From contig JBPOFA010000013.1 in assembly GCA_051251595.1 (NCBI GenBank), forward strand, positions 40,109 to 104,108: a DNA stretch of 64,000 bases. The letters run 5' to 3'. A program made the position numbers and the translations under genes. The DNA is from NORP110 sp051251595 (GTDB lineage Bacteria; Pseudomonadota; Alphaproteobacteria; Rhodobacterales; Rhodobacteraceae). Positions 32,737 through 42,320 of this stretch are shown piece by piece; within the stretch, counting starts at the first letter, position 1, and the number at the start of each line of letters is the position of its first letter. The notes beneath the pieces are model-generated. The model had not been told where the DNA came from. It made no database searches and saw nothing but the letters and a program-made list of their open reading frames with translations.

Positions 32737-35700
32737 TTAGTAGTCCTTTTCAAAGAAGATGCCGATACCAGTATTCCCCTGGCTATCGGCGCTTCCGCGG
32801 ACATTGAAATCTGATGTGATTTCCAGGTTCAGATCAACGCGGCTTTTGCCTTCGGCATCGACGGTGACGTCTGCATAGACGTTTTCAGATAGGTACTTCC
32901 CGGCTTCCAGCGCAAGATTTCCATCTTGGCTGGTGGTCACCCCGAATGCGTCCAGACCGGCATCTTTGCGAATGCTGCTGATCAAGCCTTCGCTTGGGCC
33001 GCCTGCAAGGCGCGAAATCTCTCTGGCCAGATTTGCCGCCTCAAGGGGGCTCATTTCGTCAATTGGTTTCCCGAATAACAGCTCTGCCAGGACTTCATCT
33101 TCGGGCAGGTAGGGCTGCGAGACAAAAGAGATTTTCGGATCACTTGGGTCCCCTTCGACGATCGCCTGCAACGTGGTGCCGTTCTTACGGGTTTGTGCGA
33201 CGACGCGGAAATACGGGTCAAAGCTGCCCTGCATGTAAAGCTCTCCCTCAACCAGATCCAAGCGTTGCCCCAAAATATCCAGTCGGCCCCTGATCAGGCT
33301 GAAGCGCCCGATCGGAATGATCGACGAAGACGTTCCCGTCAGACGCAGGCGCCCCTGCATCTCCGCCTCTAGCCCGTTGCCGCGAATGAAAATCCGGTTG
33401 GGGGCCACGACGGTCACATCCAGATTTGCATTGTAGGGCTTTGCGGGTTTGGCCGCAGGATCGGGCAAGACAAACCCGGCAAAGTTTTGTGTTCTGTCAA
33501 CCGACGCGCTTTCGCCGACATGTCTGATGTCGGGCACCGATCCGCCGCCTGAAATGGGGATCAAACGCAGTTCGGTTTCCAGCAAGTTGATTTCCCCGGC
33601 CACCCGAGGCCCCGTGGCTAGGGGGCCGTTGATTGTCAAATCACCCCCAAGCTCTGTCGTGACTGTGGGGGGGATGGCGTGTTTCATGTTGCGGATGGCG
33701 ATCTTCAACGCCCCTGTAAAGGGCGCTGCAAGTCCGATGGTTCCGTTGGCAGAGATCGTGCCGCCCCGCGACACGTCCGCATTTGCTTCGATCTGTGCTG
33801 AATTTCCGTTCAGCCGGGCGTTCGCCGTTAGCTTGGGCAATGACAGGTTGAGGGTCGGCAGCGAAACAGCGGCGTCGTTTGTCGAAATGCCGCCGGTAAC
33901 CGAGTCCAGCGCCAGGGGCCCGACCAGGGCCAGGTCGATCACGCCTTTTCCGTTGATCAAAATGTCAGAGGGCAGGAACTTGTTCACAAGGCCAAGCGGG
34001 AAGTCCCCGGTGATCTTCAAATCGCCCGTGCTGTCATTTGCTTTGAGGGTGCCGGACACTTTCATTTGCGTACCAACCGGGCCGGTTCCGCTTGCGTCAA
34101 TCGACCAAGGCTGGCCGTTCTGTTTAGCCGTGCCCTGTAGCGTGACGGGGCCGCTAAAACCTTCGGCGAAATTCGCAATATCCGTAAGCCTCGCTTCGAA
34201 AGTCAGGTCGCTGTCGCTGGATTGCAAGCGCCCATTGGCACTGGCTGCAAGGGCATCTGTTTTCACGCTGAAAGCTTTCAGATCCAGCCCCGTCAGATCG
34301 CGCGTCACTTTTAGATTGAGCGTGCCGACACCCTTTAGCAAATCACGAACCTGTTCAGGGCCAGCGCTTAGATCATTGCTTTGCATATCCAGGGCGATGT
34401 CAAAGGCATTGCCAAGCGGTTCGAACCAGCCGCCAAGGGTCAAATCGGCGCGTCCCGCAATGTCTTGCCCGACCAGATCAGAATACCGTGACAGATCGTC
34501 CGTTTCCACCGCAAGATCGCCAGTTATGCGCAGGTTCTGTTCTTTACCGGCAATCTCGGCTTTCCCCGAAATCTGGCTGCCCGCGGCTTGCAGGTTCAGG
34601 CCGCTGATCTTGACCGGATCTCCATCGCTCCAGACGATGTTTGTCTTGGCGGTTATGTCTTGGCCAAAGGCCCGCGACATGGCCGGATCGTCCGAGGTGA
34701 AATCGGCAAGCTGCGCAGACACATCGGCGCTTACATTTCGCAAAGATTGAGTCTGATCAGTGATTTGCCCGTCGCGCTTAATCTTGCCGACTGCGTCGAT
34801 CATTCCTGATCCGACTTTGTTTGGCCCTTGTTCGAACTCATCAAAACTCGCCTTGAACGACCAGTCATCGCTTTCACCGGCCTGGTAATTGGCGCTGAAA
34901 TCTGCCTTTTTCAGCTGCACCCGTTCGCCGGGGATCGGCAAAAGGGCTGCAACCTCTGTCCCGGACCGAAGGGTTCCATCGACGTCGAACTGTTCGGGAA
35001 ACCCATCAGCAGACAGGGTAACAGAGCCGCGAATGTCAAAAGCGGCCGTATCCAGGGTCAGTTCATCCAGGATCAACCGCCCGCCGGTTTCCTTGGACCC
35101 GTTCACAATCAGGGCTGTGTCGTCGCCGAAAAAGCTTTGGTAGTCGGGTTCAAACAAGGGCGATATGTCGCCGCCCAGATCGGCGCGAAACTCTGTTATG
35201 TCGGTGCCGTCTTTTTGGGTGCTCAGGATTGTGACGGTTCCGGCAAATCGTTCCACATCATCCGTTGCCAGCCGAAGCGTTCCGGTGAAGTCCGACAGCG
35301 GGTCATCGCCTGTGACCTCAAAATCGACGGAAGGGTCACCGGGCAGCCCGATCTTTTCAGACAGGATCCCGCCCGCGCCTTCCTTGACCGACAGATCGAG
35401 TTGCAGCTGGCGCGTTTCATTGTCAAAGCCGCCGGCCAGTTTGATCGCACCGGTTTTGTCATCTGTCCGGTTCAGCGAAATATCGGCAGAGCCAGTGCCG
35501 CCCTCTAGTTTCATCGTGCCGTCCAGCGTGGCGGTAAATTTTTCGCCCAAGACCGGTTCGTCCAAAATCAAACTGCCGATCGCGATTTTGTCGATATCGA
35601 CCGACACGGGCAAATCTGGCAGGCTGAAAACCGATGCCTCGGGCGAGGGGGCCTGGCCTGGGGTTTCGGGGGGACGTTTGATTTCAAGGGTTTCGGCCGA

Positions 35701-35985
35701 AAGCTCGTTTATGTCGATTTCGCCCCGCAGAACCCGCAGACGGTTCCAATCCAGTGCGACGTTGGTGATGATGAACCAAACGCCTTTGTCATCCGAAAAG
35801 GTCATGCGCTCTATCGTTGCCCGAGAGCTGAGCGCACCAGCAAACCCATCAATGCTGACCTCACGCCCGGCGCCTGACAGGCTGTCCTGCAAGAAGCGGG
35901 TCAACATGCCTTTGTCGTCGTCATCCTGAGCATGGGCAAAGGTTGCATTGACGCAAAGGGCGATGATCAAGACGATGCGTTTCAA
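32737..35985 (-). CDS. tamB: Translocation and assembly module protein TamB
   Basis: The 1082-residue protein has an N-terminal signal/anchor, a very long beta-rich AsmA/TamB-type hydrophobic groove, and the C-terminal DUF490 (TamB) domain, with phrases GRFSLIRGRLDILGQRLDLV, YLPEDEVLAELLFGKP and VTVDAEGKSRVDLNLEIT. TamB spans the periplasm and works with TamA in outer-membrane protein insertion and phospholipid transport. The start overlaps the tamA stop by four bases (ATGA). Confidence 0.93.
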   Translation of the reverse strand: MKRIVLIIALCVNATFAHAQDDDDKGMLTRFLQDSLSGAGREVSIDGFAGALSSRATIERMTFSDDKGVWFIITNVALDWNRLRVLRGEIDINELSAETLEIKRPPETPGQAPSPEASVFSLPDLPVSVDIDKIAIGSLILDEPVLGEKFTATLDGTMKLEGGTGSADISLNRTDDKTGAIKLAGGFDNETRQLQLDLSVKEGAGGILSEKIGLPGDPSVDFEVTGDDPLSDFTGTLRLATDDVERFAGTVTILSTQKDGTDITEFRADLGGDISPLFEPDYQSFFGDDTALIVNGSKETGGRLILDELTLDTAAFDIRGSVTLSADGFPEQFDVDGTLRSGTEVAALLPIPGERVQLKKADFSANYQAGESDDWSFKASFDEFEQGPNKVGSGMIDAVGKIKRDGQITDQTQSLRNVSADVSAQLADFTSDDPAMSRAFGQDITAKTNIVWSDGDPVKISGLNLQAAGSQISGKAEIAGKEQNLRITGDLAVETDDLSRYSDLVGQDIAGRADLTLGGWFEPLGNAFDIALDMQSNDLSAGPEQVRDLLKGVGTLNLKVTRDLTGLDLKAFSVKTDALAASANGRLQSSDSDLTFEARLTDIANFAEGFSGPVTLQGTAKQNGQPWSIDASGTGPVGTQMKVSGTLKANDSTGDLKITGDFPLGLVNKFLPSDILINGKGVIDLALVGPLALDSVTGGISTNDAAVSLPTLNLSLPKLTANARLNGNSAQIEANADVSRGGTISANGTIGLAAPFTGALKIAIRNMKHAIPPTVTTELGGDLTINGPLATGPRVAGEINLLETELRLIPISGGGSVPDIRHVGESASVDRTQNFAGFVLPDPAAKPAKPYNANLDVTVVAPNRIFIRGNGLEAEMQGRLRLTGTSSSIIPIGRFSLIRGRLDILGQRLDLVEGELYMQGSFDPYFRVVAQTRKNGTTLQAIVEGDPSDPKISFVSQPYLPEDEVLAELLFGKPIDEMSPLEAANLAREISRLAGGPSEGLISSIRKDAGLDAFGVTTSQDGNLALEAGKYLSENVYADVTVDAEGKSRVDLNLEITSDFNVRGSADSQGNTGIGIFFEKDY

Positions 35986-37790
35986 AATGCCTGTCCTATA
36001 CCAATATAGAATTGCACACCGTTTCCTGTCGTCCCGGTGACCGGCGCGGCCACGTCAAAACGGATCGGACCAACGCCAGTATCGTAGCGCAAGCCAAGCC
36101 CTGCGCCAGAATGCGAGCTTCCGTTCTGGCCGGGGACCGATGTGGTTCCAACATAGCCTGCATCCCCAAACACCACCACGCCGATTGTATCGGTGATCGA
36201 GATCCGGGTTTCGAGGGACACGCCCAAAAAGCTAAGCCCGCCGGTGGTTATGCCGCCCTGGCTGATGTTCAGCGACTGGTAGGGTTGCCCGCGGACCGTG
36301 TCGGCCCCGCCGGAATAAAACATGAATTCAGGGGGGGTGGTTTGCAGGTCGGACCCAAGAATCGATCCCAATTGTGTCCGCGCGGCGAAGGTTACTTTGT
36401 TGTTTTCGCCGGGGGAATAATATGCGCGGGCATCCGCGGTCAAAATGGCGCCAGAGGCGCTTCCCGCCAATCCGAAATAGGGGGATGCTTCGGCCTCTAG
36501 ATAGGTTCCTGAATGTGGGTTCAGGTCATTGTCGCGCCGGTCCTGAAGCCCGGTGAAGGACAGGATCGCATGGCGGAATTGCCGATGTCCGAAATCGTCA
36601 AATACATCCGAATACCGAAGCCCCAAACTGGCCGTGACTTGCAGATTGTCAGAGAATTTGCGCACGACGCCGGTTTCCAGAAAGAACAAGCTAGAGGAAT
36701 AGGTCGGCTCATTCAGGTTGGATATTTCCAGCCCGACAAAGAACGTATTCAGCGGGGACAGTGTGCCAGGCCTTGAAAGCCGCGCGTTAAAGCTGGAATC
36801 AATGCCGTCCACCGCGCCGTAGATGCCAGAGATGTCTGCCTTAAAGCTTAGGTTTTCGGCACCTCCAAAAATATTGCGATGCGTCCAATAGGCCGACACG
36901 GACAGCCCGGCACTTGAATAGATTTCTGCCCCAAAGCCCAACCGGCGGGGTTTTTCCGCGACCAGTTCCAATGACATGTCCATCGTGCCATCGGGGGTGA
37001 CCTGCTCTCCCTCTTTGAAGACAACGGATCGGAACGCGTCGGTGTCGCGCAACCGTTCGGTCATCACGTCGACCTCTTCGGGCGAAAAGGTCTTGCCCGT
37101 TGGAAACCCGACGATCTGCCGGATGCGCGCGTCGCGCACGTCGCCGTTGGTCGTGATGATCATTTTGCCGAACCGTATTTCAGGTCCGGGGTCCAGCCGG
37201 ATACTGGCGTCCAGGGTGTGGTTCCGATGGTCCGCAACGATGTCTTGACCTGTTGGCTTGGCTTTTGCATGCCCGGCGTCCCGCCACGCATTGACCGCGA
37301 CCTGCGTTGCTTCGCCGACCTTGGCCGACAAGGCTGGTTTGCCGACAGCAAAGTCTTCGGGCAATACGGTGTTGGGGGCCTGCGGTGCGATGGAAACGTC
37401 GCCAAATTCAAATTTGGGGCCAGGCGTAACCTTCATGACCACTGTTTTGATCGTGTTTGGTGCGAAGAAGGGTGAAATCTCTGCGGCTTCCTGGCCATCA
37501 ACGCGGATACTGATTTCGCCGCCATAATAGGCGTTTTGGTAGAGGGTCGTCAGAATCTGACGGTAATCGGCCCGCGCTGCGGCCAAGATATCCTGCGGGT
37601 TGTTGTTGTCTTCATTCTTTAGCGTGAAGCTAAGCGAAGCCGTTTCGATGGCTTGGGTCAGCTGTTCGTCATCAAGTGGGCGCAGCTGCAGATCAAATGC
37701 GGCAGCGGGCTGAACAAACCAAAGCAACACAGCCGAAATCGCACAGACCCGGCCGTTTTTCCGAATGGAAGCTACGATATCAAATAACAC
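35982..37790 (-). CDS. tamA: Outer-membrane protein TamA (Omp85 family)
   Basis: The 602-residue protein has a signal peptide (1-31, ending AAAF), POTRA domains (about 32-260) and a C-terminal Omp85 barrel (from about GFGAEIYSSAG to the final Phe). The barrel has the RGQPYQS-type VRGxx motif on loop 6, and FDVAAPVTG at the end. It forms the outer-membrane half of the TAM complex, with TamB encoded next in the same operon. Confidence 0.93.
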   Translation of the reverse strand: MLFDIVASIRKNGRVCAISAVLLWFVQPAAAFDLQLRPLDDEQLTQAIETASLSFTLKNEDNNNPQDILAAARADYRQILTTLYQNAYYGGEISIRVDGQEAAEISPFFAPNTIKTVVMKVTPGPKFEFGDVSIAPQAPNTVLPEDFAVGKPALSAKVGEATQVAVNAWRDAGHAKAKPTGQDIVADHRNHTLDASIRLDPGPEIRFGKMIITTNGDVRDARIRQIVGFPTGKTFSPEEVDVMTERLRDTDAFRSVVFKEGEQVTPDGTMDMSLELVAEKPRRLGFGAEIYSSAGLSVSAYWTHRNIFGGAENLSFKADISGIYGAVDGIDSSFNARLSRPGTLSPLNTFFVGLEISNLNEPTYSSSLFFLETGVVRKFSDNLQVTASLGLRYSDVFDDFGHRQFRHAILSFTGLQDRRDNDLNPHSGTYLEAEASPYFGLAGSASGAILTADARAYYSPGENNKVTFAARTQLGSILGSDLQTTPPEFMFYSGGADTVRGQPYQSLNISQGGITTGGLSFLGVSLETRISITDTIGVVVFGDAGYVGTTSVPGQNGSSHSGAGLGLRYDTGVGPIRFDVAAPVTGTTGNGVQFYIGIGQAF

Positions 37791-37953
37791 TGTGGTGGTC
37801 GCCCCGCACCTGACACTACTCTATGTAGTATCCAATATTTGCAGGCAAACCACCAGTGGCGATTGATGTCAATGCAGTGCTGTGTGGGATGTAACGGGCG
37901 GCGGAACGCAGGCGCGCCGGGGGGGGGTTGACCCTAGGGGTCGTCAAGAAAAC

Positions 37954-37980
37954 GGGTCGGCGCAAAAGCTGCGCCGACCC
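37954..37980 (-). terminator. Rho-independent terminator of the first cold-shock gene
   Basis: Stem GGGTCGGCGCA / TGCGCCGACCC with a short loop; on the minus strand it is followed by GTTTTCTT, so it ends the csp transcript that runs leftward. Confidence 0.88.
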
Positions 37981-37988
37981 GAAAGATT

Positions 37989-38195
37989 TTAGGCGAGTGC
38001 CAGATTTGTAGCGCTCTCACGGCCGTCACGGCCTGCTTCAACGTCGAAAGTCACTTTTTGACCGTCGGCCAGACCTGTGAGGCCTGAACGTTCGACTGCA
38101 GAAATGTGAACGAATACATCTTTTGATCCGCCTTCAGGCTCGATAAAGCCGAAACCTTTTGTAGAGTTGAACCATTTCACGGTGCCATTTGCCAT
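37989..38195 (-). CDS. Cold-shock protein, CspA family (copy 1)
   Basis: A 68-residue single-strand RNA/DNA-binding chaperone with the cold-shock fold. RNP1 is KGFGFIEPE and RNP2 is DVFVHISAV. AAGGAG lies upstream of ATG 38195. The leader contains a block shared with the second csp gene (43765-43974). The two proteins differ at a few positions such as W/Y at residue 9 (KWFNSTKG versus KWYNSTKG). Confidence 0.95.
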   Translation of the reverse strand: MANGTVKWFNSTKGFGFIEPEGGSKDVFVHISAVERSGLTGLADGQKVTFDVEAGRDGRESATNLALA

Positions 38196-38300
38196 CGTGA
38201 GTCTCCTTACTTAACTGTGCCACCCGCGTCAGTGCGGTGGCCCGGCTTGGTCAGTTCAGGATCGAAAAACTGTAGCCAAGTAGGAGAACAGTGGGTCGAT
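38196..38300 (-). promoter_or_regulatory. Conserved 5' leader of csp copy 1
   Basis: The 40-nt block at 38261-38300 matches the block at 44035-44074 in 34 of 40 positions. A stem GCCACC / GGTGGC (38219-38241) lies 24 nt before the start codon. The other csp gene has a stem of different sequence (TGCCGC / GCGGCA) at the equivalent place, so the pairing is preserved though bases changed. The sequence suggests a cold-responsive RNA element. Confidence 0.65.
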
Positions 38301-38927
38301 ATAGAATAACGTTCGCGAGCCGCATATGGGCACAGAACTGAAAAAAAGCAAGTTATTTTAACAAGTTTGTCGCCGTGAAACCCCGTAAAATGCGACATTT
38401 TGACCGTGATTGAGTTCTATGGATGTTTCGCAAATATTCGGCCTATTCAGAAGGTTAGTTGTTTTTGCATTTCGGTTTGGCGGTTGTTGTCAAGCAATAA
38501 TGGGGAAAAAGGCAAGAAAATCCGATTTGGGTGATTGTGGCCCAACATTGGTTACCAAATCGAAAACAATCCGTTGACGATTGTGTTCCAAATTCGATCC
38601 GATTCGTCCCATTCTCAGCGATCAGGACCGGACTTCTGGACAATTCGGGAAAAACTTAGGGTTGTTTTCACATTTTTACAAAGCCCTATGAATTGAAGTC
38701 TGGGTTTTGTGGTTTTTGTAATCCGCTGAAAATAAAGGATAAAAAGATGGTCTTCTTCGGTGAAATACGTCGCCCAAAACGCGGGACAAAAATTTGCCAG
38801 AAATTGGGCACTTTCCTGACGTAGGTCCGCCTCTTTTTCGCCTTGCAGGTACAACAATGTCTAAATTGTGTAGTGATTGTGGCGGTAATGAAGACAACAA
38901 CCTAACTCGATCAAAAAGGAAATTGAA
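38301..38927. other. AT-rich intergenic region
   Basis: About 630 bp without a convincing gene; minus-strand frames of 60-136 residues here lack ribosome-binding sites and protein-like composition. GC is about 40%, lower than the surrounding genes. A weak inverted repeat ACAAT-N6-ATTGT lies at 38854-38869, about 60 bp before the small gene at 38928. Confidence 0.4.
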
Positions 38928-39113
38928 ATGAACAACCTTCTGGAAAAAGCACGCAGCGGACGTACAAATGCACTTGCAGGTCTGGCGGCAAATCTTGGCG
39001 ATGCTTCTTCTGAGGCAGGAACAGGCGCGCGTTTTGTGACGAAACGCAAAATCGATATGGTTCCATTTGTTTCTAAGCGTGCACAAACAAATAATTCAGC
39101 TTGGTTGCATTGA
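38928..39113 (+). CDS. Small protein of 61 residues
   Basis: Starts at ATG 38928 with AAAAGGA at the right distance and is closed by a strong terminator at 39186-39213. The product begins MNNLLEKARSGRTNALAGLA and has an Ala/Gly-rich centre (ANLGDASSEAGTG) and a basic end. The family is not recognised. Its own ribosome-binding site and terminator indicate a real, independently expressed gene. A short membrane-active peptide or a small regulator is possible. Confidence 0.65.
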   Translation: MNNLLEKARSGRTNALAGLAANLGDASSEAGTGARFVTKRKIDMVPFVSKRAQTNNSAWLH

Positions 39114-39185
39114 TCGAAAACGGCGGCAGAAAACTGCCATCACCCGCTATAATCTAACGCTTCGATACGACGCGTTTCCCCTAGA

Positions 39186-39213
39186 ACACCCGGTGATATC
39201 CGTCACCGGGTGT
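39186..39213 (+). terminator. Rho-independent terminator after the 61-residue gene
   Basis: Stem ACACCCGGTGA / TCACCGGGTGT (11 bp, 6-nt loop) followed by TTTTTAG. A further 200 bp with no gene (39214-39425) leads to the Hint gene. Confidence 0.9.
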
Positions 39214-39425
39214 TTTTAGTTTTCATGTGAAAACGCAAATTATACTTTTATTACAAATGCTTGTTCCTTTTTCGTGCCATTTTGAATTATGGCAAAAGAG
39301 TGACATGTTCTGCCGAATACAGAGTGTTGGCGTTACGTCGGTTCGCAGCGACCCTTGAAACGGGTATCTTTGCTCCCAATTAATAAGGCCGCCCAAAAAC
39401 GAGGCGACTGAGGCAGAGCAGGCAT

Positions 39426-40445
39426 ATGCCAACGACGTATACGGACCAGTTTTGGGCGATTGACCCTTCGGCGCCGCCCCCTGTGGGGACGACGTTGAAT
39501 ACGCAGTTTTTGTCCATCGTCGATCAAAACAACAATGGCCTGATCAACCGATCCAACAATGACAGCATTGATGGCAGCGATATTCGGTCGTCTTACAGTG
39601 GGGATACCTTAACGGTTATCGACAAGGATGGGGTCACGGTCACGATCACTGGGACGACGTTTTATCTGCGTGATGGTCGTGTTCTGTTTACGCCGGAAGA
39701 CGGGTCCAAGCTGACCACCTCTACCTATCAAAGCTCCTCTTGGGTTTCGGGGCAGGGATCGCTGCCGGTGAGCGGGCCGGGTGGGTTGGGCCCGCCTTGT
39801 TTTACACCGCAGACGCGGATCTTGACGGCTGCGGGGCCTAAAGCGGTCGAAAAATTGCGGTCGGGGGATGTGCTGCACACGTTGGGTCAGGGGTTGGTGC
39901 CGGTGCGATACATTCGTGACCGCTGGCTGTCCGCCGACCATATGGCGCGCCACGCCAACCATCGCCCCGTGCGCATTGCCGCCCACTCTCTGGGCCCGGG
40001 GTTGCCAGAGCGTGATTTGCTTGTGTCCCCGCAACATCGAATGTTGATCCGTTCCGCAATCGCAGAGCGGATGTTTGGCGAGGTCGAAATTCTGGTGCCC
40101 GCGGGGCAATTGACCTCTGTGCCGGGGATCACCCAGCCGGATGTTTCTGACCGGGTGCGTTACATCCACCTGTTGCTGGATCACCACGCGGTCGTACTGG
40201 CCGAAGCAGCCCCGACAGAAACGATGTTTCTGGGGCAGGAAACCCGCAAAATGTTGTCTGCCCGTGAAGCCGACCAGATAGAGGTTGCTTTGGGCGGTGC
40301 TGGACGTTCCATGCAACCCGCCCGGCTTTTCGTGCGGGGGCGACGGCTGCGCAGATTGCTGGAACGGCATGAAATCAACCGAAAGCCGCTGGTGTCTGGC
40401 GATTTCCTTCAACAGGCGACTTTGTCGGTTCAGGCGTCTGCCTAG
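39426..40445 (+). CDS. Hint-domain protein (Rhodobacterales type)
   Basis: The 339-residue protein has a 124-residue N-terminal part and a Hint_2 domain that begins at Cys125 (PPCFTPQTRILTAAGPKAVE). The Hint domain is the self-splicing/cleaving fold of inteins and Hedgehog, and Cys125 would be the nucleophile. The N-terminal part has a calcium-loop-like DQNNNGLINRSN. In the Rhodobacterales such proteins are often secreted and linked to RTX-type surface proteins; no RTX gene is next to this one. The function is unknown. Confidence 0.85.
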   Translation: MPTTYTDQFWAIDPSAPPPVGTTLNTQFLSIVDQNNNGLINRSNNDSIDGSDIRSSYSGDTLTVIDKDGVTVTITGTTFYLRDGRVLFTPEDGSKLTTSTYQSSSWVSGQGSLPVSGPGGLGPPCFTPQTRILTAAGPKAVEKLRSGDVLHTLGQGLVPVRYIRDRWLSADHMARHANHRPVRIAAHSLGPGLPERDLLVSPQHRMLIRSAIAERMFGEVEILVPAGQLTSVPGITQPDVSDRVRYIHLLLDHHAVVLAEAAPTETMFLGQETRKMLSAREADQIEVALGGAGRSMQPARLFVRGRRLRRLLERHEINRKPLVSGDFLQQATLSVQASA

Positions 40446-40487
40446 GTCTTGCGCCCAGATACTTAATGCTAGACCAACCGGGCGCGA

Positions 40488-40874
40488 TCAGATTTCTTCA
40501 ACGACTTTCGCAAGCATTTCGCGGACCTGACCGGCGAGGTCCTGCAATATTTTGTTGTTGATCGAAACCATAGAGGCCTGCGGATCTATCGCGCTGATTT
40601 CAACCCCATTTGGGATTTCACGCAGAATGACATTGCACGGCAGCATTGCGCCGACCTTTGGCTCTAGCTGAATGGCCTGATAAGCCATGCCCGGGTTACA
40701 TGCGCCCAAGATCCGGTAGCCGGGCATATCCATGTTTATTTTTGTTTTCATTGTCGTCTGGACATCGATTTCGGTCAAAACCCCAAACCCATGGGCAGAG
40801 AGTGCGGCCCGGGTTCTGGACTCTGCCTGATCAAGGGAAACATCAGTCAGGACTTTGTCTATGGAATAGGTCAT
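40488..40874 (-). CDS. DUF302-domain protein
   Basis: A 128-residue protein of the DUF302 family, with the pattern ALSAHGFGVLTEIDVQTTMK, ILGACNPGMAYQAI and GAMLPCNVILRE. The fold is a small alpha/beta domain of unknown role; in other bacteria members sit near redox or periplasmic proteins. No signal peptide. Ends 43 bp beyond the Hint gene. Confidence 0.85.
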   Translation of the reverse strand: MTYSIDKVLTDVSLDQAESRTRAALSAHGFGVLTEIDVQTTMKTKINMDMPGYRILGACNPGMAYQAIQLEPKVGAMLPCNVILREIPNGVEISAIDPQASMVSINNKILQDLAGQVREMLAKVVEEI

Positions 40875-40967
40875 ATTCGCCTCTTTGAATTTGATATATC
40901 CAGATGTGTCTATTCTGAATTTAATTTCAAGGTGCGCGGACTGCGACAGTTTGGACCGTCGCCTGTT

Positions 40968-41504
40968 CTATTTCCCGAACTGCAGCTGACTGACCCAGGC
41001 GGGTTTGTCCTTGTAGAACTGCACGACAAAAACTTCGCCATAATTCAAAGGCGGCTCACCCGGGGCGCCGGTATCGGCCCATAGTTTTGTGAGGTTTTCC
41101 TTATTGCCAATCCAGACCACGCTGTTGTGATCAGGCTCTTTGGCCAGTTGCGCGGCGATAGAGTCTGCTGGAATGTTCTGGACCGACATGTTGCGGGCAT
41201 CGGCAAGCGGGGCCGCGGTGTCGAGGTTCCGTTTGAAGCCCGGCGCATAGATGGCGTCGATCGGGTATTCGCGAAGCGTGGCGGGCAAAGCCTGTGCGCG
41301 TTGGCGACCTGTAGCGTTCAGCTCTTCGTTGCCTGCATCGCGATCTGCATGGCGCAGAGCGATCAAGGTGATGTCTTTCTTCAGGGTGGGCTGCAGAAAT
41401 GTCCCCGCGGTCAGGTTTGCCGTTTGCGTCGTGTCGCAGGCGGCCAATGTCAGGAAGGCGAAGGGAAGAACTGCAAGGAAGCGGCGGGTAAAATGTGTCT
41501 GCAT
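40968..41504 (-). CDS. Lipoprotein of the histidine phosphatase family
   Basis: The 178-residue protein has a lipoprotein signal (MQTHFTRRFLAVLPFAFLTL then LAAC lipobox). The histidine phosphatase pattern follows: LIALRHADRDAGNEELNATGRQRA has the RHG-like RHA with the catalytic His, plus a later HNSVVWIGNKENL. A phosphatase or phosphoglycerate-mutase-like role at the periplasmic face is probable; the substrate is unknown. The RHG motif is changed to RHA. Confidence 0.8.
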   Translation of the reverse strand: MQTHFTRRFLAVLPFAFLTLAACDTTQTANLTAGTFLQPTLKKDITLIALRHADRDAGNEELNATGRQRAQALPATLREYPIDAIYAPGFKRNLDTAAPLADARNMSVQNIPADSIAAQLAKEPDHNSVVWIGNKENLTKLWADTGAPGEPPLNYGEVFVVQFYKDKPAWVSQLQFGK

Positions 41505-41537
41505 GGTCGTCGTCCCAGTTTTGAAGTTAAGAATATT

Positions 41538-42185
41538 TTAAGCGTTCGGTATGGTTTCGTCCAGCGGCAAGGGCGGCACCCAGACGGGATGCTTTTCCAT
41601 GATGGTCAGAAACCTGACGGAGTCTTTGAAGTTGGCCAGCCAGCGGGACAGGTTTGGCCAGGGCTGCGCCAGAAACCAGTCCAGATCCACATGGGCGAAT
41701 TGCCGGACAAAGGGGGCAATGGCCATATCGGCGATCGTGACGCGGTCGTTGTGCAGATTTTCCTGCGTGCTTAGCATAGTGTCGAGTTCCAAAAGAAACT
41801 GTGAGCCCTGCGTACGGTTGTCTGTTGCATCGATTTCGGGATAGCGGCTGGCGTATTTGTAGCGGTCGAGCGCGGTCTTGAACGGACCGTCGGCGCGGGC
41901 GATCAGATCGTAGATGCTTTGGGGCACGTCCAGCCAATGTTCTGGGTCGTTTTGGCCCAAGGCCCACAGCATGATGTCCAGGCTTTCGTCTATGGATTTG
42001 CCCGACGGCAAGAGCAGTGCCGGCACCGTGGCAGAGGGGGACGCGGCCAGAAACGCCGCCGGTTTGTCGCGCAGCAATATCTCACGGTGTTCAATTGGCA
42101 CGCCCGAGCTGTGGAGCGCCAAGCGCGCCCGCATCGCGTAGGGGCACCGGCGGAAGGAATAGAGGATAGGGCGTGCATCAGTCAT
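41538..42185 (-). CDS. Glutathione S-transferase family protein
   Basis: The 215-residue protein has a thioredoxin-like N-terminal domain with the active-site region SFRRCPYAMRARLALHSSGV (Cys in CPY), the glutathione-binding ATVPALLLPSGKSIDESLDI, and a helical C-terminal domain (about 85-215). The start at 42185 was chosen because it gives the standard GST N terminus; a longer frame from 42245 adds unlikely sequence. Likely role: conjugation or glutathione-dependent reduction. Confidence 0.87.
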   Translation of the reverse strand: MTDARPILYSFRRCPYAMRARLALHSSGVPIEHREILLRDKPAAFLAASPSATVPALLLPSGKSIDESLDIMLWALGQNDPEHWLDVPQSIYDLIARADGPFKTALDRYKYASRYPEIDATDNRTQGSQFLLELDTMLSTQENLHNDRVTIADMAIAPFVRQFAHVDLDWFLAQPWPNLSRWLANFKDSVRFLTIMEKHPVWVPPLPLDETIPNA

Positions 42186-42320
42186 TTGGCGCAGGATTGG
42201 ACAAATGCGGCGGCTGCGCAATCGAAAACCCGATCCCTGCGGCAAAAGGCGGGGGGTGATATCTTGTGCAAATCGTTCGGGATATTATATGCAAAAAAAG
42301 GAATTTGATTGGGGGCAAGG

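Noticed and set aside
33449..34750. 433-residue plus-strand open frame opposite tamB
   Set aside because: Shadow of tamB with Ser/Pro-rich composition and no recognisable domain.
38615..39086. Minus-strand frames of 80-136 residues in the AT-rich gap
   Set aside because: No ribosome-binding sites and no protein-like pattern.
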